Source of the DNA: Sphingomonas sp. PAMC 26621
GTDB taxonomy: Bacteria; Pseudomonadota; Alphaproteobacteria; Sphingomonadales; Sphingomonadaceae
Assembly: GCF_000251145.1 (NCBI RefSeq)
Contig: NZ_AIDW01000003.1
Location: forward strand, 124,001 to 188,000
Direction: 5' to 3'
Length of the DNA: 64,000 nucleotides
The translations under genes and the position numbers were made by a program. Positions 9,422 to 18,370 of the stretch are shown here, in pieces (position 1 is the first letter of the stretch; every line of letters starts with the position of its first letter). A model generated the notes under the pieces. It saw only the letters and a list, made by a program, of their open reading frames with translations. It did no database searches and had not been told where the DNA came from.

Positions 9422-10711
9422 TTACTTTCCGATGCAAAAACGCGCGAAGATAGAGTCGAGGACGTTCTCGATCCCGCTCCGCCCCGCAACGGCATCGAGG
9501 CTCAGAAGCGCTCCGCGAAGGTTCTCTGCAACAAGGAGCAGATCGGACTGTTCGATGGCCGCATGCAGATCCACGCTGCATTGCAGCAAGAGAGCGCGTT
9601 GCCGTGCGTTGACCGCAAGGCCATCCTCCTGCGGCAGCAACGTCAACGCGCGTCGTTCGATCGCGGCCCATACGAGGTCAACGCCTACACCGACCCGCGC
9701 CGCGACCGGGATACGACCATCGGGAACCACCATACGCTCGCGGTCATCCGCGCGGGAATGGATCGCCAGATAGCCGTCATCAGGTGGTGCGCCATCGTCG
9801 AGCCACACCACGATATCCGCGCCAAGGATCGCCGCCTGCGCCCGCGCGATGCCGATCTGCTCGATCTCGTCGCCCGGTGTCTCGGTTAGCCCGGCGGTAT
9901 CGGTAAGCAGATAGGCGACCCCCCGTCGAACCACCGCCGCCTCGATCCGATCGCGCGTCGTCCCCGAAATCGCGGAGACGATCGCGACCTCGCGCCCGGT
10001 AAGCGCGTTGATCAGCGTCGACTTTCCGCTGTTGGGCGGCCCTGCGATGACGACCCGGATCCCGTCATGGAGCCGCTCGACCGGGGGTGCCAAAAGCAGG
10101 CGATCGATCGCGTAGGCGATGTTCGCTATTTTTGCCGTCGTCTCTGCGACCGACGCGTCGGCGACATCGTCCTCGTCCGAAAAGTCGAGCGCCGCCTCGA
10201 TCGCCGCCGCGACCGCGATCAGCGCGTCGGTCCAGCGGTCGATCTCCGCGCGAAGCCCCCCTTCCGCGATCCGCAACGCCGCACGTCGCTGGGTCTCGGT
10301 CTGCGCCGCGAGCAGATCACCGAGACCTTCCGCCTCGGTCAGGTCGATCCGGCCATTGGCCAATGCGCGGCGCGTGAATTCGCCAGCATCGGCGCGCCGT
10401 GTCCCCGGCAGACCGCCGATCGCGTCCTCGACCGCGGCAACCACCGCCCGACCGCCATGCACATGGAACTCGACCAGATCCTCCCCGGTGGCCGTATCAG
10501 GACCTGGAAAGAGCAATACGATCGCACGGTCGAGCAAGGCCGAAGTGTCGGGGTGCCGCAACGCCCGCAGCGATGCGCGCCGCGGTGCCGGCACCGTATC
10601 CGCGAGCGACGCCGCCACGGTGATCGCCCCTGCCCCGCTGACCCGGATGATCGCGATCGCGGCGGGCGGCGCGCCGCTCGAGGTCGCGTAAATCGTATCG
10701 CGGTCCGACAT
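9422..10711 (-). CDS. mnmE: tRNA modification GTPase MnmE
   Basis: 429 residues. An N-terminal formyl-THF-binding domain (DTIYATSSGAPPAAIAIIRV) is followed by a helical domain. Inserted in it is a G domain with GPPNSGKSTLINALTG (G1) and DTAGLTETPGDEIEQIG (G3). The protein ends in the CIGK (CxGK) motif needed for catalysis. It partners MnmG in modifying tRNA U34. It ends immediately beside a parS site, and the DUF6489 gene lies three bases upstream of its start. Confidence 0.97.
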   Translation of the reverse strand: MSDRDTIYATSSGAPPAAIAIIRVSGAGAITVAASLADTVPAPRRASLRALRHPDTSALLDRAIVLLFPGPDTATGEDLVEFHVHGGRAVVAAVEDAIGGLPGTRRADAGEFTRRALANGRIDLTEAEGLGDLLAAQTETQRRAALRIAEGGLRAEIDRWTDALIAVAAAIEAALDFSDEDDVADASVAETTAKIANIAYAIDRLLLAPPVERLHDGIRVVIAGPPNSGKSTLINALTGREVAIVSAISGTTRDRIEAAVVRRGVAYLLTDTAGLTETPGDEIEQIGIARAQAAILGADIVVWLDDGAPPDDGYLAIHSRADDRERMVVPDGRIPVAARVGVGVDLVWAAIERRALTLLPQEDGLAVNARQRALLLQCSVDLHAAIEQSDLLLVAENLRGALLSLDAVAGRSGIENVLDSIFARFCIGK

Positions 10712-10714
10712 CGT

Positions 10715-10939
10715 CTATTTGGTCGCGCGGTCGAACATCTGCCGCCACATCGCCATTCCGGCATCCCCCATCGGGGCCCAGCTCCGCATCATCGTCTCGA
10801 TCATTTCAGGTGCTGCCGCGCCGTCCATCGATCCGGTCAGCATCGACAGATATTTTTCATGGACCGGCGCCATGTCGGGGAGGCCCATGAAGCGGCGTGC
10901 TTCCTCGGGCGTGCAATCGACTTCGACGTTGATCTTCAC
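10715..10939 (-). CDS. DUF6489-like small protein
   Basis: A 74-residue cytoplasmic protein starting at GTG 10939 with a good ribosome site (AAGGGGAG upstream). It reads KINVEVDCTPEEARRFMGLP, then a methionine-rich acidic stretch, and ends MWRQMFDRATK. This resembles the small alphaproteobacterial DUF6489 family of unknown function, recalled by pattern only. It precedes mnmE by three bases, so the two are probably cotranscribed, and it is divergent from ogt. A longer in-frame version to 11170 is rejected because it would run antisense through ogt. Confidence 0.75.
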   Translation of the reverse strand: MKINVEVDCTPEEARRFMGLPDMAPVHEKYLSMLTGSMDGAAAPEMIETMMRSWAPMGDAGMAMWRQMFDRATK

Positions 10940-10988
10940 CGCGGCTTCTCCCCTTGAGCGGGCGAGCGCCGCGCTGCATGATGTGCCC

Positions 10989-11468
10989 ATGTATGCGCGC
11001 GATATGGCCCGGATCGCAACGCCTGTTGGGTCCGTGACCCTGTGGGGTGATGATACGCAGATCGACGCAATCGAGATCGGTGACGAGGATCGGCCGCATG
11101 TGCCTGGCGCGTCCGTTGCGATCCGTGCGGCGGTGGAGCAATTACAAGCGTGGTTCGCGGGCGAGCGCACCGCGTTCGAAGTCCCACTTGCCCCCGCAGC
11201 GACCCTGCGCGGCCAGGCGCTTCACGACGCAATGTGCGCGATCGATTATGGCGAGACGCTGAGTTACGGGGCGCTTGCGATGGCCGCCGGCTCGAGCGCG
11301 CGCGCGATCGGGCAGGTGTGCGCGCGCAATCCCTTCCCGATCATCGTCCCGTGTCACCGCGTGCTCAATGCAGACGGCACGCTCGGCGCCTATTCGGCGG
11401 GAGCGGGCAGCCGGACCAAGGCGTGGCTGCTCGATTTCGAGGCGCGCGGGCGGCGCACGCTGCTGTAA
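10989..11468 (+). CDS. ogt: Methylated-DNA--[protein]-cysteine S-methyltransferase
   Basis: 159 residues. The active-site motif IVPCHRV puts the acceptor cysteine at residue 122. A helix-turn-helix (YGALAMAAGSSARAIGQVCARNP) with its arginine finger precedes it, and the C-terminus (AGAGSRTKAWLLDFE) is conserved. It removes O6-alkyl groups from guanine by suicidal transfer. The ATG at 10989 keeps it clear of the divergent DUF6489 gene; no strong SD decides between it and the ATG at 11004. Confidence 0.92.
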   Translation: MYARDMARIATPVGSVTLWGDDTQIDAIEIGDEDRPHVPGASVAIRAAVEQLQAWFAGERTAFEVPLAPAATLRGQALHDAMCAIDYGETLSYGALAMAAGSSARAIGQVCARNPFPIIVPCHRVLNADGTLGAYSAGAGSRTKAWLLDFEARGRRTLL

Positions 11469-11494
11469 CCCGCCTGCACTCCGTTACTGCGGGA

Positions 11495-12751
11495 TTACTG
11501 GTTCATACTTTCGAAGAAGTCTTCATTGGTCTTCGAATTCTTCATCTTGTCGAGCAGGAACTCCATCGAGTCGATCGTCCCCATCTGCATGAGGATGCGA
11601 CGAAGCACCCACATCTTCGAGAGCTTGCTCTGGTCGACCAGCAACTCTTCCTTGCGCGTGCCGGACTTGCCGACGTCGAGCGCGGGGAAGATGCGCTTGT
11701 CCGCGACCTTGCGGTCGAGCACGATTTCGGAGTTACCCGTGCCCTTGAATTCCTCGAAGATCACTTCATCCATGCGGCTGCCGGTATCGATCAGCGCGGT
11801 CGCGATGATCGAGAGCGAACCGCCCTCTTCGATGTTGCGCGCGGCACCGAAGAAGCGCTTCGGACGCTGGAGTGCGTTGGCATCGACACCACCGGTCAGC
11901 ACCTTGCCCGACGACGGCACGACGGTGTTGTAGGCACGGCCAAGACGCGTGATCGAGTCGAGCAGGATCACCACGTCCTTCTTGTGCTCGACCAGGCGCT
12001 TGGCCTTTTCGATGACCATTTCGGCGACCTGGACGTGGCGCGTCGCGGGTTCGTCGAAGGTCGAGCTGACCACCTCGCCCTTGACCGAGCGCTGCATGTC
12101 GGTGACTTCCTCGGGGCGTTCGTCGATCAGCAAAACGATCAGGAACACCTCGGGGTGATTGTCGGTAATCGCTTTGGCGATGTTCTGGAGCATCACCGTC
12201 TTGCCGACGCGCGGCGGCGCGACGATCAGCGTGCGCTGGCCCTTGCCCTGCGGCGAGATGATGTCGATCACGCGTGCCGACTTGTCCTTGACGGTCGGGT
12301 CGGACGGATCGAGCGTGAGCTTTTCTTCCGGATACAGCGGCGTCAGATTGTCAAAATTGACGCGGTGACGGACTGCATCGGGATCGTCGAAATTGACCGC
12401 GGTGAGGCGCACCAAGGCGAAATAGCGTTCGCCATCCTTCGGCCCGCGGATCTCGCCTTCGACCGTGTCGCCGGTGCGCAGGCCGAACTTGCGGACCTGG
12501 TTGGGCGAAATGTAAATGTCGTCGGGGCCCGCGAGATAGTTCGCCTCGGGGCTGCGCAGAAAGCCGAAGCCGTCAGGAAGCACCTCGATCGTGCCGAGGC
12601 CCATGATCTGCTCGCCCTGCTCGGCCTGGACCTTGAGGATCGCGAACATCAGGTCCTGCTTGCGCAGCGTCGACGCGCTCTCGATCCCGAGCGCCTCGGC
12701 CATCGCGACCAGCTCGGCCGGCTTCTTGTTCTTGAGATCTTTGAGATGCAT
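11495..12751 (-). CDS. rho: Transcription termination factor Rho
   Basis: Hexameric RNA-dependent helicase that terminates transcripts. With the start at 12751 it has 418 residues, the usual length. A longer version from ATG 12769 adds six residues and cannot be excluded, since neither start has a clear SD. It shows the N-terminal [14 protein letters not shown] domain, the RNA-binding cold-shock-like fold ([19 protein letters not shown]), the P-loop [10 protein letters not shown], and [11 protein letters not shown]. The position between ogt and hemJ fits the conserved origin region. Confidence 0.97.
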   Translation of the reverse strand: MHLKDLKNKKPAELVAMAEALGIESASTLRKQDLMFAILKVQAEQGEQIMGLGTIEVLPDGFGFLRSPEANYLAGPDDIYISPNQVRKFGLRTGDTVEGEIRGPKDGERYFALVRLTAVNFDDPDAVRHRVNFDNLTPLYPEEKLTLDPSDPTVKDKSARVIDIISPQGKGQRTLIVAPPRVGKTVMLQNIAKAITDNHPEVFLIVLLIDERPEEVTDMQRSVKGEVVSSTFDEPATRHVQVAEMVIEKAKRLVEHKKDVVILLDSITRLGRAYNTVVPSSGKVLTGGVDANALQRPKRFFGAARNIEEGGSLSIIATALIDTGSRMDEVIFEEFKGTGNSEIVLDRKVADKRIFPALDVGKSGTRKEELLVDQSKLSKMWVLRRILMQMGTIDSMEFLLDKMKNSKTNEDFFESMNQ

Positions 12752-12929
12752 TTCGGGCGTCCGGAGCATGAAGATGCGGAGGAGGAGCTTCAGTCGGCGA
12801 AGGGTACGCGACGATGCTTGAGGAAGGATATTGAAGCCGAACGGCGCGGGGCCATCGCACTACGATATCCTCGCCAGATACGACCGGGTGGCGGACGCGT
12901 CAAGCCGTGACGCATCCGCGATTCGAGAC

Positions 12930-13391
12930 TCAGAACGGCTGGACGATCGCCAGGATCACGATGAAGGTCACCAGCACCGCTGGGATCTCGTTGATCATCC
13001 GCAGCTGGCGCCCGGTCAGCGTCGGCTTGCCCGCCGCGAGCTTGCGCGCATAGCCGACTGCCCAGCCATGATAGCCGGTTAGGATCACCACCAGCAGCAG
13101 CTTGAGATGCAGCCAACCAAGCCCCGCACCGCCCGAGAACAGCCCGGCATTGGCCGCGAGCACCAGCCCGAGCACCCACACGACGATCATCGCCGGGGTC
13201 AGGATGATGTTCCGGATCTTGGCCTCGCGCTCGACCCACAGCCCGGCGTCGCCGCCCGCGCCCGCCAGCGCTTCCTGATGATAGACGAGATAGCGCGGCA
13301 GCATGAACAGCCCCGCCATCCAGAAGATCACGAAGATCAGATGCGCTGCCTTGACCCAGAGATAGGCGTTGCCGAGCATTCCAGCCATCAT
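12930..13391 (-). CDS. hemJ: Protoporphyrinogen oxidase HemJ
   Basis: 153-residue four-helix integral membrane protein. HLIFVIFWMAGLFMLPRYLV near the N-terminus carries the conserved histidine of HemJ, and KLLLVVILTGYHGWAV and RMINEIPAVLVTFIVILA provide later helices. HemJ oxidises protoporphyrinogen IX in bacteria without HemG or HemY. The start (ATG 13391, or the adjacent ATG 13388) overlaps the hemE stop, placing two haem biosynthesis steps in one operon. Confidence 0.93.
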   Translation of the reverse strand: MMAGMLGNAYLWVKAAHLIFVIFWMAGLFMLPRYLVYHQEALAGAGGDAGLWVEREAKIRNIILTPAMIVVWVLGLVLAANAGLFSGGAGLGWLHLKLLLVVILTGYHGWAVGYARKLAAGKPTLTGRQLRMINEIPAVLVTFIVILAIVQPF

Positions 13392-14461
13392 GCGTTCCGT
13401 ACGAAGGCGAGCAGCTGCTCGACATGCGCGATCGGCGTGTCCTGCAAGATGCCGTGGCCGAGGTTGAAGATGTGCGGGCGGCCTTCGAACGCCTTGAGGA
13501 TCCGCGCCGCAGCCGCTTCGAGATCGCGACCCCCCGCGATCAGCGCGAGCGGATCGAGATTCCCCTGGACCGGCATCCCCTCGGGGAGGTTCGCTGCGGC
13601 CCATTCGGGGTTGATCGTCTCGTCGACGCCGACCGCATCGACCCCGGTTTCGCGCGCGTAGCTCGGCAATTTTTCACCGGCCCCCTTCGGAAAGCCAATC
13701 ACCGGTACACCCGGGTGCCGCGTATGAAGCGCGGAAACGATCGCGGCATTCGGCGCGATCACCCAGCGTTCGAACTGCGCGGGGCTGAGGCTTCCCGACC
13801 AGCTGTCGAACAATTGCACTGCTTCGACGCCCGCCTCGATCTGTTTCGAGAGATAGTCGACGGTCGAGACTACGATCGCATCGATGATCTCGCCGAACGC
13901 CGCGGGGTCGCCGTACGCGAACCGGCGCGTCTCGCTCTGGTCGCGGCTGCCTTTGCCCGCGACCATATAGGTCGAAACCGTCCAGGGGCTGCCAGCAAAG
14001 CCGAGGAAGGTCGTTTCGGCCCCCAGCATCCTCGCAACCTGCCGGACCGTCTCATAGACCGGTTCCAGCCGTTCAGGGGCCTGTTCGAGCGACGAGAGCG
14101 CATGATCGACCAGCGGGGGAGTCAGCGCAGGCCCTTCGCCGACGCCGAAGGTGAGTCCCTGCCCGAGGGCCGCGGGGACCATCAGGATGTCGGAAAAGAG
14201 GATCGCGCCGTCGAATCCGAAGCGGCGGATTGGCTGGATCGTGACTTCAGCGGCCGCTGCGCTGTCATTGACCAGCGCGAGGAACCCGCCCTTTTCCGCA
14301 CGCAACGCCCGGTATTCCGGAAGATAGCGCCCGGCCTGGCGCATCAGCCAGATCGGCGGAATGGCCTGGCGTGTGCCTTTCAGCGTCGCGAGCAGCGGTT
14401 TGAAAGGCGCCTGAGACAGCGGTCCGGATTGAGTCGATGCAGGCAGGATCGCCGTCCCCAC
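13388..14461 (-). CDS. hemE: Uroporphyrinogen decarboxylase
   Basis: 357 residues. The PIWLMRQAGRYLPEYR signature is present, as are GFAGSPWTVSTYMV and GNLDP. It converts uroporphyrinogen III to coproporphyrinogen III. The start is a GTG at 14461, directly at the edge of the predicted replication origin; no in-frame ATG precedes the signature. hemE next to the origin is a known feature of alphaproteobacterial chromosomes. Confidence 0.97.
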   Translation of the reverse strand: MGTAILPASTQSGPLSQAPFKPLLATLKGTRQAIPPIWLMRQAGRYLPEYRALRAEKGGFLALVNDSAAAAEVTIQPIRRFGFDGAILFSDILMVPAALGQGLTFGVGEGPALTPPLVDHALSSLEQAPERLEPVYETVRQVARMLGAETTFLGFAGSPWTVSTYMVAGKGSRDQSETRRFAYGDPAAFGEIIDAIVVSTVDYLSKQIEAGVEAVQLFDSWSGSLSPAQFERWVIAPNAAIVSALHTRHPGVPVIGFPKGAGEKLPSYARETGVDAVGVDETINPEWAAANLPEGMPVQGNLDPLALIAGGRDLEAAAARILKAFEGRPHIFNLGHGILQDTPIAHVEQLLAFVRNA

Positions 14462-14617
14462 TTCTATAAGAGTCTAGATTCTTGAAAGGTAATAGCGGTT
14501 GTTGGCCGGTGGAACCCGGGGCTTATGCAATTGTCCCCGAATTGCCAACAGCGCGCGCCGATTCACGTGGCCGATTCAGCGAGACGTCCTGCGATTCTGT
14601 CCCCATGATTCACAGCC

Positions 14618-14626
14618 TGTGGAAAA
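14618..14626 (-). promoter_or_regulatory. DnaA box, one mismatch
   Basis: TGTGGAAAA differs from the consensus TGTGGATAA at one position. It lies 22 bases from the first perfect box. Confidence 0.6.
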
Positions 14627-14648
14627 CTTCGGGCGCTGTGCACGCGAT

Positions 14649-14657
14649 TGTGGATAA
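14649..14657 (-). promoter_or_regulatory. DnaA box, perfect
   Basis: TGTGGATAA is the exact complement of the DnaA consensus TTATCCACA. Confidence 0.88.
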
Positions 14658-14715
14658 CGCTAGGCTTGTCCACCGATCCGGGCCGCTTTGCGCGGCGGCG
14701 AAGTTACGCTAGCGC

Positions 14716-14724
14716 TTATCCGCA
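14716..14724 (+). promoter_or_regulatory. DnaA box, one mismatch
   Basis: TTATCCGCA differs from consensus at one position and lies two bases from the second perfect box, giving a same-strand pair. Confidence 0.6.
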
Positions 14725-14726
14725 TG

Positions 14727-14735
14727 TTATCCACA
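14727..14735 (+). promoter_or_regulatory. DnaA box, perfect
   Basis: TTATCCACA matches the DnaA consensus exactly, 23 bases before the ppsR start codon. Confidence 0.88.
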
Positions 14736-14758
14736 GGCCTTTCCCGGGGGCGCGGTTG

Positions 14759-15583
14759 ATGCGGCTTCATCTCCACCTGCTGTCGGATTCGACCGGCGAG
14801 ACGCTCGAGAACATCGCCAAGGCGGCGCTCGCGCAATATGACGATGTCGAAACGATCCGGCATTTCTGGCCGATGGTGCGCACCGAGGCGCATCTCGAGC
14901 GGATCCTGCAGGAAATTTCGCAAAATCCGGGGCTCGTGCTGTTCACCTTGGTGAACAGCGAGACGCGCAAGACGCTCGAAACGCGCTGCCGCGCGCTCGG
15001 TCTGCCCGCAGTCGCGCCGCTCGATGGCGTGACGGGGGCGCTGTCGGGGCTGCTCGGGCAGGCCGCCAAGGCGCGGCCGGGGCGGCAGCATGTGCTCGAC
15101 GCCGCCTATTTCGCGCGGGTCGACGCGATCCAGTTCACCATCGCGCATGACGACGGCATCCTGTCGGAAGACTGGGAAGAGGCTGACATCGTGCTGGCGG
15201 GTGTCTCGCGCTCGTCCAAGACGCCGACCTCGATCTATCTCGCCAACCGCGGGTTCAAGACCGCGAACATCCCGATCGTGATCGAAAGCCCGCCCCCGCT
15301 CAATCTCTACACGCTCAAGAATCCGATCGTTGTCGGGCTGACGACCAGTGCGGACCGGCTGATCCAGGTCCGTCGCAACCGGCTGCTGTCGCTCAACCAG
15401 AAGACCGAGACCGCTTATGTCGACCATGAAGCGGTGACGCGTGAAGTCGCCTATGCGCGACGGATGTTCGCGGACAATGGCTGGCCGGTGATCGACGTCA
15501 CGCGGCGGTCGATCGAGGAAACCGCCGCCGCGATCATCGCGCTGGTCGGGGAACGCGGGATCGTGCCGCGGGGTGACCTGTGA
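14759..15583 (+). CDS. ppsR: Pyruvate, phosphate dikinase regulatory protein (DUF299)
   Basis: 274 residues starting at ATG 14759 (RLHLHLLSDSTGETLENIAKAAL). The P-loop-like GVSRSSKTPTSIYLA is the hallmark of this bifunctional kinase/pyrophosphorylase, which phosphorylates and dephosphorylates PEP synthase or pyruvate phosphate dikinase. The homologue flanks the origin in Rickettsia (RP001) and Caulobacter. An in-frame extension into the origin gap is possible but adds no family sequence. Its stop overlaps the maf GTG start. Confidence 0.95.
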   Translation: MRLHLHLLSDSTGETLENIAKAALAQYDDVETIRHFWPMVRTEAHLERILQEISQNPGLVLFTLVNSETRKTLETRCRALGLPAVAPLDGVTGALSGLLGQAAKARPGRQHVLDAAYFARVDAIQFTIAHDDGILSEDWEEADIVLAGVSRSSKTPTSIYLANRGFKTANIPIVIESPPPLNLYTLKNPIVVGLTTSADRLIQVRRNRLLSLNQKTETAYVDHEAVTREVAYARRMFADNGWPVIDVTRRSIEETAAAIIALVGERGIVPRGDL

Positions 15584-16176
15584 GGCTGGTGCTTGCCTCG
15601 CAGAGCGCATCCCGGCGTGCGATGCTGACCGCGGCGGGGATTCCGTTCGAAGCGGTGTCGGCGCATGTCGATGAGGACAGCGCCAAGGCCGCGTTGCTCG
15701 GCGATGGCCTTGCGCCGCGCGATCTCGCGGACGCGCTTGCCGAGCTCAAGGCGCTCAAGGTGTCGTCGCGCGATGGCGCAGCGCTGGTGCTCGGCTGTGA
15801 CTCGATCGTCGCGATCGAGGACGGCACGCTGCTCGACAAGCCCACCTCACGCGACGAGGCGGCCGCGCATCTGCGGCGGCTGTCGGGCAAACGCCACGAT
15901 CTGATCAGTGCGGCGGTGATCGCCGAGGGCGGTCGCCCGGTGTGGCGGGTGGTGGATCGCGCGAAGATGCACGTGCGGCCGCTGTCGGAGGCGTTCATCG
16001 AAAGCTATCTCGACCAGGAATGGCCCGAAATTTCGGGCTGCGTCGGCTGTTACCGGATCGAGGGGCCCGGTGCGCAGCTGTTCACGCGGATCGAGGGAAG
16101 CCAGTTCACCGTTCTCGGGCTGCCGCTGTTGCAGGTGCTCGATTATCTACGTCTTCGCGGAGTGATGCCGATATGA
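15580..16176 (+). CDS. maf: Maf-like nucleoside triphosphate pyrophosphatase
   Basis: 198 residues starting with GTG. LVLASQSASRRAMLTAAGIPFE is the signature Maf start, and the LGCDSIV and LDKPTSRDEA motifs follow. Maf proteins hydrolyse non-canonical or specific NTPs to NMP and PPi; which nucleotide this one prefers cannot be told from sequence. It overlaps ppsR upstream and aroE downstream by four bases. Confidence 0.93.
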   Translation: MRLVLASQSASRRAMLTAAGIPFEAVSAHVDEDSAKAALLGDGLAPRDLADALAELKALKVSSRDGAALVLGCDSIVAIEDGTLLDKPTSRDEAAAHLRRLSGKRHDLISAAVIAEGGRPVWRVVDRAKMHVRPLSEAFIESYLDQEWPEISGCVGCYRIEGPGAQLFTRIEGSQFTVLGLPLLQVLDYLRLRGVMPI

Positions 16177-16985
16177 TCTATGCAGAAGTGATCGGTGACC
16201 CGATCGCGCATTCCAAATCGCCGATCATCCACGGCTTCTGGCTCGACGCGCTCAAGCTCGAGGGCGCGTATCGCACCTGCCACGTCACGCCCGACGACCT
16301 CGCGGGCTATTTCGCGAAACGGACCGCGGACCCCGACTGGCGCGGGTGCAATGTCACGCTGCCGCACAAGCAGGCGGTGTTCGATCACATTGCCGATCCG
16401 GGCGGTGTGAAGGGCACGATCGGCGCGGCCAACACGGTGTTCCGCGGCGAGGATAATGCGTTCCTGTGCACCAATACCGATGCGGCGGGCTTCTATGCGC
16501 CGCTGGGCGGGGTCGACCTGACCGGCGCGCCGGTGGTCGTGATCGGTGCGGGCGGCGCGGCGCGCGCGGTGCTGTTCGCGCTGGCGAAGCTCGGGGTTGG
16601 GCCGGTGACGGTGCTCAACCGCAACGTGCTCAAGGCCGCCGCGCTGCTGTCGTCGTTCGGGCTGAAGGGTCAGGCGTTGCCGCTCACCGCGACGCTCCCC
16701 CCCGCCACGCTCGTCGTCAACGCAAGCTCGCTCGGCATGGCGGGGCAGCCCCCGCTCGACCTCGATCTCGATCCGCTGCCCGAGGATGCGATCGTCTATG
16801 ACGTCGTCTACGCGCCGCTCGAAACCCCGTTGCTCGCGGCGGCGCGCGCGCGCAAGCTCGATACGATCGACGGACTCGACATGCTGATCGGCCAGGCAGC
16901 ACTCGCGTTCGAACTGTTCTTCGGCGCGGCCCCCCCGCGCGACGAGGAGCATGACCTCAAGCTGCGCGACCTGCTCACCGCATGA
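16173..16985 (+). CDS. aroE: Shikimate dehydrogenase (NADP+)
   Basis: 270 residues. It has EVIGDPIAHSKSPIIH (shikimate site with the SKSP motif), NVTLPHKQ with the catalytic lysine, and the NADP Rossmann loop VIGAGGAARAVLFAL. It reduces 3-dehydroshikimate in aromatic amino acid synthesis. The ATG overlaps the maf stop and its own stop overlaps the coaE start. The order maf-aroE-coaE-dnaQ is typical of alphaproteobacteria. Confidence 0.97.
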   Translation: MIYAEVIGDPIAHSKSPIIHGFWLDALKLEGAYRTCHVTPDDLAGYFAKRTADPDWRGCNVTLPHKQAVFDHIADPGGVKGTIGAANTVFRGEDNAFLCTNTDAAGFYAPLGGVDLTGAPVVVIGAGGAARAVLFALAKLGVGPVTVLNRNVLKAAALLSSFGLKGQALPLTATLPPATLVVNASSLGMAGQPPLDLDLDPLPEDAIVYDVVYAPLETPLLAAARARKLDTIDGLDMLIGQAALAFELFFGAAPPRDEEHDLKLRDLLTA

Positions 16986-17581
16986 TCACGATCGGCCTGA
17001 CCGGCTCGATCGGCATGGGCAAATCGACCGTCGCTGCGATGTTCGCCAACGAAGGCGTGCCCGTGTTCGACGCGGACGCAGCGGTGCACCGGTTGCAGGG
17101 CGAGGACGGGCGGCTGGTCGGAGCGATCGAGGCGGCGTTTCCCGGATCGACCGGGCGGGAGGGAGTCGATCGTGCGAAACTCGGGCCGATGGTGCTGAGC
17201 GATCCGGCGGCGCTCAAACGGCTCGAGGCGATCGTCCATCCCGCGGTGGGCGAGGAGCGCGCCGCTTTCCTTGCCGGCCATGCCGACGCGCCGATCGTCG
17301 TGTTCGATATCCCGTTGCTGTTTGAAACCGGCGGCGAGTCGCGAGTCGACGTCATTGTCGTCGTCTCCGCCCCCGAGTCGGTGCAGCGCGCCCGAGTCCT
17401 GGCGCGCGCGGGGATGACCGAGGCGAAATTCGAGGCGATCTTCCAGCGCCAGCTGTCCGACGGGGAGAAGGTCGCGCGCGCACATTACGTCGTTCCGACA
17501 GGCGGTTCGCTGGATGAGACGCGCGACGCCGTCCGCCGGATCATCGCTTGCCTCGCAGCGCACAAAACCCCACTATCCTGA
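16982..17581 (+). CDS. coaE: Dephospho-CoA kinase
   Basis: 199 residues. P-loop GSIGMGKST is at about residues 8-16, followed by the FDADAAVHRL segment with the catalytic DAD region. It performs the last step of coenzyme A synthesis. Its start overlaps aroE by four bases, and dnaQ begins four bases after its stop. Confidence 0.97.
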   Translation: MITIGLTGSIGMGKSTVAAMFANEGVPVFDADAAVHRLQGEDGRLVGAIEAAFPGSTGREGVDRAKLGPMVLSDPAALKRLEAIVHPAVGEERAAFLAGHADAPIVVFDIPLLFETGGESRVDVIVVVSAPESVQRARVLARAGMTEAKFEAIFQRQLSDGEKVARAHYVVPTGGSLDETRDAVRRIIACLAAHKTPLS

Positions 17582-17585
17582 GTCT

Positions 17586-18275
17586 ATGAGAGAGATCGTC
17601 TTCGACACCGAGACCACGGGCTTCAGTTTTTCCGATGGCGACCGCATGGTCGAGATCGGGTGTGTCGAGATGATCAACCGGGTCGAGACCGGCCGCACCT
17701 TTCACGCCTATTTCCATCCCGAACGCCCAATGCCGCCCGAGGCGCAGCGCGTCCACGGGCTGAGCGACGCGTTCCTCGCGGACAAGCCGCTGTTCCATCA
17801 TGGTGCCGAAGCCCTGCTCGAGTTTCTCGAAGACAGTCCGCTCGTCGCACACAACGCCAGTTTCGATTTCGGCTTTCTCAACGGCGAGCTGGTTCGGTGC
17901 AGTCGCACCCCGATCCATCTGGGCCGGATGATCGATACGGTCGCAATGGCGCGGACGCGGCACCCCGGCGCGAAGCACAATCTCGATGCGCTGTGCAGCC
18001 GCTACGGGATCGACCGCAGCCATCGCACGCTCCACGGCGCGCTGCTCGACGCGCAACTGCTCGCGCAGGTCTATGTCGAGCTGACCGGCGGGCGGCAGAT
18101 CGGGCTCGGGTTGATTAGCGAAACCATCGAAGTGGCGGTCGCCTCCGTGCCCGTCGCGCCCGCGCGGGTCCGCCCCGCGCGTGTCTTTACCGTGCCGGAC
18201 GCGGATCTCGTCCGGCACGCTGCGTTCATGAAGTCGGTCGTCAATCCTTTGTGGGGAGGCGAGGCGGTCAACTGA
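17586..18275 (+). CDS. dnaQ: DNA polymerase III subunit epsilon (3'-5' proofreading exonuclease)
   Basis: 229 residues. DEDDh exonuclease with FDTETTG (Asp7, Glu9), HNASFDFGFL and HRTLHGALLDAQLLAQVY. The C-terminal tail is the variable region expected to reach the alpha subunit and clamp. The start at ATG 17586 is chosen because the metal-binding motif follows at once. It closes the ppsR-to-dnaQ operon. Confidence 0.96.
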   Translation: MREIVFDTETTGFSFSDGDRMVEIGCVEMINRVETGRTFHAYFHPERPMPPEAQRVHGLSDAFLADKPLFHHGAEALLEFLEDSPLVAHNASFDFGFLNGELVRCSRTPIHLGRMIDTVAMARTRHPGAKHNLDALCSRYGIDRSHRTLHGALLDAQLLAQVYVELTGGRQIGLGLISETIEVAVASVPVAPARVRPARVFTVPDADLVRHAAFMKSVVNPLWGGEAVN

Positions 18276-18370
18276 TTTCTACCGATTGGGGGGTCGAGGC
18301 GTCCGGCAGACGTCATCTACCAGCTGGAAGATCCGAACAACGGGGTCCGGCGCTACTATGGAGAGTGCTC

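Larger units (their letters stand above)
14462..14758. other. oriC: Predicted chromosomal replication origin (oriC)
   Basis: This 297-bp non-coding gap lies between hemE and ppsR (DUF299), the position of Cori in Caulobacter crescentus and of the predicted Rickettsia origin. It contains two perfect DnaA boxes (14649-14657 and 14727-14735), two boxes with one mismatch (14618-14626 and 14716-14724), and six GANTC sites between 14470 and 14611. The hemE side (14461-14497) is relatively AT-rich and could be the unwinding element. It also must contain the hemE and ppsR promoters. No CtrA-type TTAA-N7-TTAA site was seen. Confidence 0.88.

Noticed and set aside
14523..14531. Another DnaA-like box (TTATGCAAT).
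   Set aside because: It has two or more mismatches to consensus and no pairing with the better boxes.
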